A program made the translations under genes and the position numbers. The notes beneath the pieces were generated by a model. That model searched no databases. It saw only the letters and a program-made list of their open reading frames with translations, and was not told where the DNA came from. Below are positions 12,001-18,000 of a DNA stretch of 19,852 bases, piece after piece. The stretch is taken from contig CAIYOB010000400.1 in the NCBI GenBank assembly GCA_903927685.1, positions 1-19,852 of the forward strand, in the 5' to 3' direction. The DNA is from an uncultured Planctomycetaceae bacterium (GTDB lineage: Bacteria; Planctomycetota; Planctomycetia; Pirellulales; Pirellulaceae). The number at the start of each line of letters is the position of its first letter. Position 1 is the first letter of the stretch.

Positions 12001-15000
12001 AGTTCCCGTTCCCGCCGTTCAGGCCGAGCGAACTGCCGTTGGATAGCGAGATGTTCCCGCCGCTGCTGATCGGCATCTGGTAACTTGTCGTACCGTCCCA
12101 ATGCATCCAGAACGAAATCGTGTTGGATGCGCCCGACGTGGTATCCGCGGGCACGTTGTCGAGAAGTACTTCGCCGCCGAAGAAATCGATGCTGCCGACG
12201 CCTCCCGCCAAGGGATGGAGGCGGGACAGGGCCAGCTGATCCGGTTTCGAGGCGAGCCCGTGATTTTGGCTGGCCGACGCATCGCGGACCGTCGTACCGC
12301 TGGTTCCCGTGAATCCGTCCAACGCCCAGTATCCGGCCAGTCCCGCCGTCCGGAGAACCGCAGCGCCATAGGGATCGTTGCTGTCCGCCAGTTGCTCGGC
12401 GCGGACTGCCAAGTTGCCCAAGCCGGCCGCGCCGGTGGCCGCGGTCGCCGTCAATTCATAGACACTCGGCCGCAACTCGCGAATGGCGACCTGCACATCC
12501 GGGCGATCCGACGACGCAGTCACGCGGATCGGCATGTGGGTGTCGACCGAGAACTGCGTTGACGCCCGGAAAGGGGGCGCGAACGCGGCCGCGAGCTGCG
12601 ACTGGATCTCGCCGGCGGTCAATTCGCGGTTGAAGATCGCCAACTCGTTCAGCCGGCCATCGAACCGATACGAGCCGTGCAGGCCTGCCGTTGACTGGAA
12701 CCCACCGATCACCGCAGCCGACGTGGCTGTCCGAGTGGTCCCTGCCGTTCCGGAAAAAAAGGAAAGGGGCTGAGGCGAGCCGTCGATGTACAGTCGATTA
12801 TTCGTGATTCCGTTGTTCGCGAACACGGCCGCGACATGGACCCAGCGGTTGGCGAGTCCTGTGGAGGAGACTCCGTACAAATTACTTTCGTTCGTATTGA
12901 ATCCAAAGCCGCCGCCGCTGAAGAACAAGTCGTAATCCGTGAACGAGATCGGCATCACACTGGTGGTCCCGTCCCAATACATCCAGAAAGTGACCGTGTT
13001 GCGTTCCGCAGCGCCCGTGGCGACGTTCAAGCCGGAAAGCGTGAGCGCCCCGCCGAGGAAGTCGACACTGGACGGATCACCCGAGATGGGGCTGGAGGGA
13101 TCGCTCGCGACGCTGCCTACCGCAACGGCGTTCTTATTATTGGCCGAGAAATCGGCGACCGATCCGCCCGCGGCGCCATCCAGCGGCCAATACCCGATGA
13201 GCCCGGACGTGGCGAGCACGGTCTCGCGAAGCAGGGGAATGTTGGTCGCTGCGGCATCAATCGCCAGCGGCTCGATCGTCGAGACGCTCACCGTCGGCGA
13301 ATAGCGATCCGCCCCAGGACCCTCGATCAAGGGCGTGTTCGCCCGGTCGCTAAACCGATCCAGGGCCGGCAGGATCACGGACTGAGCCCGCTCGTCCAGC
13401 GGATTGCCGGCCAGGTTGACCACGGCGAACTGGGGAGCATCGCGGCGTTGCAGGCGAACGGCCGAAAGACTGACCGGCCCCGCGCCGCTCCCCTTGACTT
13501 TGACCTCGACGCTCGCCTCCTCGGCGTTCTCGACCGCCCATTCCCCGATCATCGCCCACGACGCGCCGCCGAACTCGCTGCCATCGAGCGTCGGAACCGC
13601 CGCCGCTTGGTCGACCGTGACCTGTTTCGACTGGTCCGTCAAGTAGAGGATCTGGCCGTTGCCCAGTTCCGCCCGGTTCAGGATCAGCCGCCCGTCGACT
13701 TCGCCGCCGAACTGGATCTCGGTCGCGGATTCCGGGATCAGCGTGACATAGACGTCCGCTCCCAGGGACTCCACCAGGGTCAGCGAGCCGCCGAATTCGG
13801 GCCGGAAGGGATAGCCGCCCTGGCGCAACAACTCCAACGTTTCACCGACGCCCAGCCGCGGCCGCAACAGGCCTTGCCCGCCGTTAACCGGTTCGACCGT
13901 TCCGTCGTGCTTGACCCGCTGCTGCCAGCCGACCAGCAGCAGCATGTCGTAACCTTCGTAATCCTGGGCAAAGCCCGCGGGTCCGAGGTCGGCGCGGACG
14001 ATCATCCCGTACGCCCCTGGCGTGGCAATGCCTTCGACCTTGGTGGGGGTGGAAAGATCATCCGGCGTCAAGACGTCGGCGGCGAACACCTCGCCAGCCG
14101 CCAACCGTCGTACTGGCCCCGACGCGGTATCGCGTGTGGCGAGGAAACCGTAGGCATCGGCGCCGTACTGCAGCCCGACGATGTTCGGAGTTGTGGCCGT
14201 CGACGAGACATAGGGATTGGCGCTGACGACCAGCCCCAACGGCTCCTCGGCCGCGGAGTAGGAGTTCTGCAACTGGGCATTCGTGAGCGTGCTCAACGTA
14301 TTCAGCCCCGCGACATTGTCGGCGATCACCAAGCGGCCGGGGCCGCCGACGTTCCCTCCCGTTCCACCCGAGGTCCTCACGCGCCCGCCACTGCCGAGGA
14401 TCTCGGATGCGACCAGTTTCACCGTGCCGCCCGCGCCGCCGCCGCCCGCGCCGCCCGTTCCGCCCACGCCGCCCGCGCCACCTTTGCCGCCCGCGCCGCC
14501 TCGCCCAGCGGTTTCCGGGGGGACGCGATTCGGATCCTCGTCTCCCCACGAAGAATACGATTCATTGGTCGGACTTCCTCCGGCGGCACCGTCATAGCCT
14601 TCGTAGTAGCTGCCGGTCTGCGGCGTAACCGGGTCACCGATTTCGGCGTTGCCGCCGTTGGCCTCAAAGGAAGCACCTGCCGTCAGTTGGCCCAAGGCGA
14701 TGATTTCAAAGGCGCCGCCGCCTGCACCGCCCAGGCCGCCCGCACCGCCCGTCTGGCCGCGGCCCCCGTCACCACCGTAACCGCCCCCGCCGCCGCCGTG
14801 CCCGCTGGCGGCCGAATAGTAGGTACTGCCGACCAACCTGCTGCCCGGCATCGGGCTGGCGCCGCCACCCCCGCCACCGCCCCCAGCACCACCACCCCCG
14901 CCCCCGCCGCCGCCACGCCCGGTGCCACCACCGCCGCCGCCGGACAATTCCAAGCTGACGACGGGATTCGTACCTCGTCCGCCCGCACCTCCGTTGGTGC

Positions 15001-18000
15001 CAAGTTCGCCTCGCTCCCCTGGCGACCCCGCCTCCCCGGTCTGCCCGGAGCTGCCATTGCTGTTGAAGCCCGGAACACCCGCTCCGTCGCCGTACGTGCC
15101 GGAATTGTCGGCGCCCGCTCCGCCGTCACCCCACGTGCCAGAGTTGTCGGCTCCCGCGCCCCCCGAAGTTCCCGACGAGCCGCCGCCGGACGGATTGCCG
15201 AAGCCTCCCTGTCCCGCAATCGTCGCCACCTGGCCGTCAGCGCCCACGGAGCCAGCTTGACCTTGATACCCCGTGTTACCGCTGGGGCTCGCCAGGCCCG
15301 GGAATCTCGGCTCGATTCGCACGGCGTCGATGAATGCCGTCTTATCGCCGCTGCCGGTGCCGTAGAAGCCCAGGGTTCGGTTTCCGGCGTCGGCATAGAT
15401 GACCTGTTCGCGGAACTCACCCGTGTTCTGAACGGAGGCCGCTTGACTGTAGTTCCGCCCCCCCACGCGGATATCAAACGGTTCATTCCCGCCGCCTGTC
15501 AGATTCCGGCCCCTCACGTAGTACTTGACGAGGTATTCCCCGGTGAAGGGGAAGTTGATGGTCTGGTAAAAGTAGCCCGCGTTCTGCAAGATCGCCACTT
15601 GGTACTCGACGGGGCCACTTCCAATTCGGACGCCACCGAATCCGCTGAGCTGCCAGTCGCTGGACCGATCGACAATTCCGGAACTGCCCGCGAACGTCCA
15701 GCTCGCGCCGCTCGTCCCGTAACTCCACGTTCCGGTTGAGAGATTCGGTGACTCAAATCCCCAGTTGGCAACGGTGATGGTCGGATAGGCATTCGTTGTG
15801 TAGGGCCCTCGGCCGCCATTGCCACCCGCTCCCGCCGACGTGCTCTGCGTTTCACTGTCCCAGGTCCAGGCTTGCCCCTGCGAACCGGAGTACCCGGGAT
15901 TGGCCCCGCCGGCGCCGCCAGCGCCGCCCCGCGCGTCGTCGGAGCCGACGGCACCGCCCCCCGGCCCCGGAGTCTGGTTCACCGCCGAAGCGTCCAACGT
16001 AACGTTCGGACCGAGTCGCGCGTCGTTGGCAACCACGATCGACAGCGGCCGCGTCCCGGTCGCCGTGATTCTCGTCGTTCCCCCGATCGCCAGATCACCC
16101 AGGACGTAGAAGCGAGCGATGCCGTCCTCGACGCGCGCCAAAAAGGGCGTGCCGAAGAAGCTGGTTTCGCTGCCGTCGCCGTCACCACTGATGGTCAGGT
16201 TCGTGGTGTTGATGGTGACCGTGTAGCCCTCGGTCGGCAAACTCGGCCCCACGATCGCTCGAGACGCAAACGCTCCGATCCCAAGCTCGCTGAGCGTGAT
16301 CGGCTCGGGAGCCCTGCCGATTTCGTAACTGACCCGCGGATCAAACGAGTCGTCGTCGGTCCATGTGGTGAAGATGTCGTAGGTCCCTGGCGCCAAGTCC
16401 GTGAATCTGAACGTGGCATTGGATTCGGTTGCCTGGCCGGCGAGCAGACGATACTCGCCCTCGAACGCGGACGGATGATCTCCGCCGCCGAAGCCGGTGC
16501 CCGTCTCGCTGTACCCCCGCCCGCGATCCGCCGTCGTGAGGATGGTCTGCCCGAGCAGGGCGTCGATCGAATCGACGCGGTTGCCGTCCAAATCCAACCA
16601 CTGCAAGCGCGACAATCCCGCCAACCCGCGGATGTCGCGGATCTGGTTGTCGCTGAGCGTTAGGACTTGCAGGTCTTTCAAGCCTGCCAATGCGTTCACC
16701 GCGTAGGCGTCGTCGGAGAGAAGTTTGGACACCAACAGCCGCTCCGTGGTGGTGGAAGCAGAAGTGGTATGGGCATATCCCGCCGCGTAGAGATTGCCCG
16801 CCGCGTCCAAGTCCACGGCGTAAAACCGCTCGTTGATGCCACCTGCCGACTGGACCAGGAACCCGCCGTCGCCGAAGCTCGGATCGAAACGGCCGTCGGC
16901 TGTGAAGCGGACCAGCAGCGGCTGCCAGTCTCGGCCAGTCCGCCAAGCAAGCCCCGCGCCCAGCAACTTGCCGTCGGGTTGTTCGACCAGGTCGTAGATC
17001 CGCACATCGCCGTGCGCGCTGTAATTGCTGAAGGTCACTCCGACGCTGCCAAACGTCTCGTCGACACTTCCGTCCGGGTGGAACTTGCTGACGAAGATGT
17101 CGTAGCCGTTGCTGTCGGACCGGATGGCATACCCGGCCGTGACGATGGAGCCGTCGTGGAGGACCAGCACATCGCCTTCGAGCAGTGTCCTGCGCGTCGA
17201 GTACGCTTGCCGTACAAACCCGCCGGTTCCGAAAGCTGTATCCAGCGAACCGTTGGCGTTCAGGCGGTACAACGTCGCGTTGTGATTGGTGAACTCCGTG
17301 CCCCACTGGGCGACACTGCCTGCCGAAGTGCTGGCAACAAGGATCTTGCCGTCCGGCTGCAACGCCATTTCGTAGCTGTAATCGTCCAGGCCGGCCGAGC
17401 TGGAATTCGTATACACGACACCGCCCGTGCCGAACGACGTGTCACGCGTGCCGTCCTCGTGATAGCGAATCACCAGCGCGTCGCGGGTGGCGTTATTCGC
17501 GGTCGTATCCGCATTGGAGTACCCTGCCACAACGATGCGGCCGTCCGCTTGAATTGCCACGCGTTGCAGGATGTCGTGGTCGCGCAAGTCTTCGATGACT
17601 TTGCCGTCGCCGCTGAAGGTCGTATCCAGTTGCCCGCCGCTTGTGAGCCGCACCAACGCGACATTCCACTCCCCCGAACTGGTGTTTTGCGCGTAGCCGA
17701 CGCCGACGATCCGTCCTTGGCTGTCGATCGCCAGGTCGCGGAGCACGGATTGGTAGTCGCCCAGTCCACCCAGTCCGTTGAAAGTCACGATCCGCGAGCC
17801 TTGGACACCGAACGTCGCATCGAGACTTCCGTCGGCGTGGAAACGCGTAATCGCAAATTGCGGAGTGACGGCGCTGGCGGCGTTGACGCCGGAACGCGTG
17901 CCGCCGACCAGGATCTTGCCGTCCGCTTGGACCTTGACCACATTGCCAATGGAATTGTCCGTGTCAGGCAATTCGGTCCAGGAATCGAGTTTGCCCAGGG

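Larger units (their letters stand above)
14330..15304 (-). repeat. Glycine-rich low-complexity region, second stretch
   Basis: Residues 1517-1841. It is dominated by glycine with A, S, T, N and D. The densest part (about 14855-14945) is nearly pure glycine and corresponds to ccg/cca runs on the plus strand. A short ordinary strand (FEIIALGQLTAGASFEANGG) interrupts it. The end, GGTVKLVASEILGSGGRV then GPGRLVIADNV, is the usual exit strand of this module type ('GGtvkLva..v..gG.v...GG.GG'). It is superficially like mycobacterial PE_PGRS, but lacks their GGAGG(N/A)GG regularity and PE domain. It may form a polyglycine-II-like or beta-helical stalk. Confidence 0.8.

Noticed and set aside
8948..12046. 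Plus-strand open frame of over 1,000 codons
   Set aside because: It is in exact codon register opposite the real gene. Stops there arise only from sense codons TTA, CTA and TCA, which are rare in this GC-rich gene. The translation is arginine- and glycine-rich with no recognisable domain.
14330..15304. Mycobacterial PE_PGRS-like protein
   Set aside because: There is no PE domain, the glycine pattern is not GGAGGX-regular, and the region is embedded in typical planctomycete-style modules.
12836..15739. Plus-strand open frame of nearly 1,000 codons
   Set aside because: Same codon-register antisense effect, and it spans the glycine-rich region, whose antisense reads as alanine, arginine and proline low complexity.
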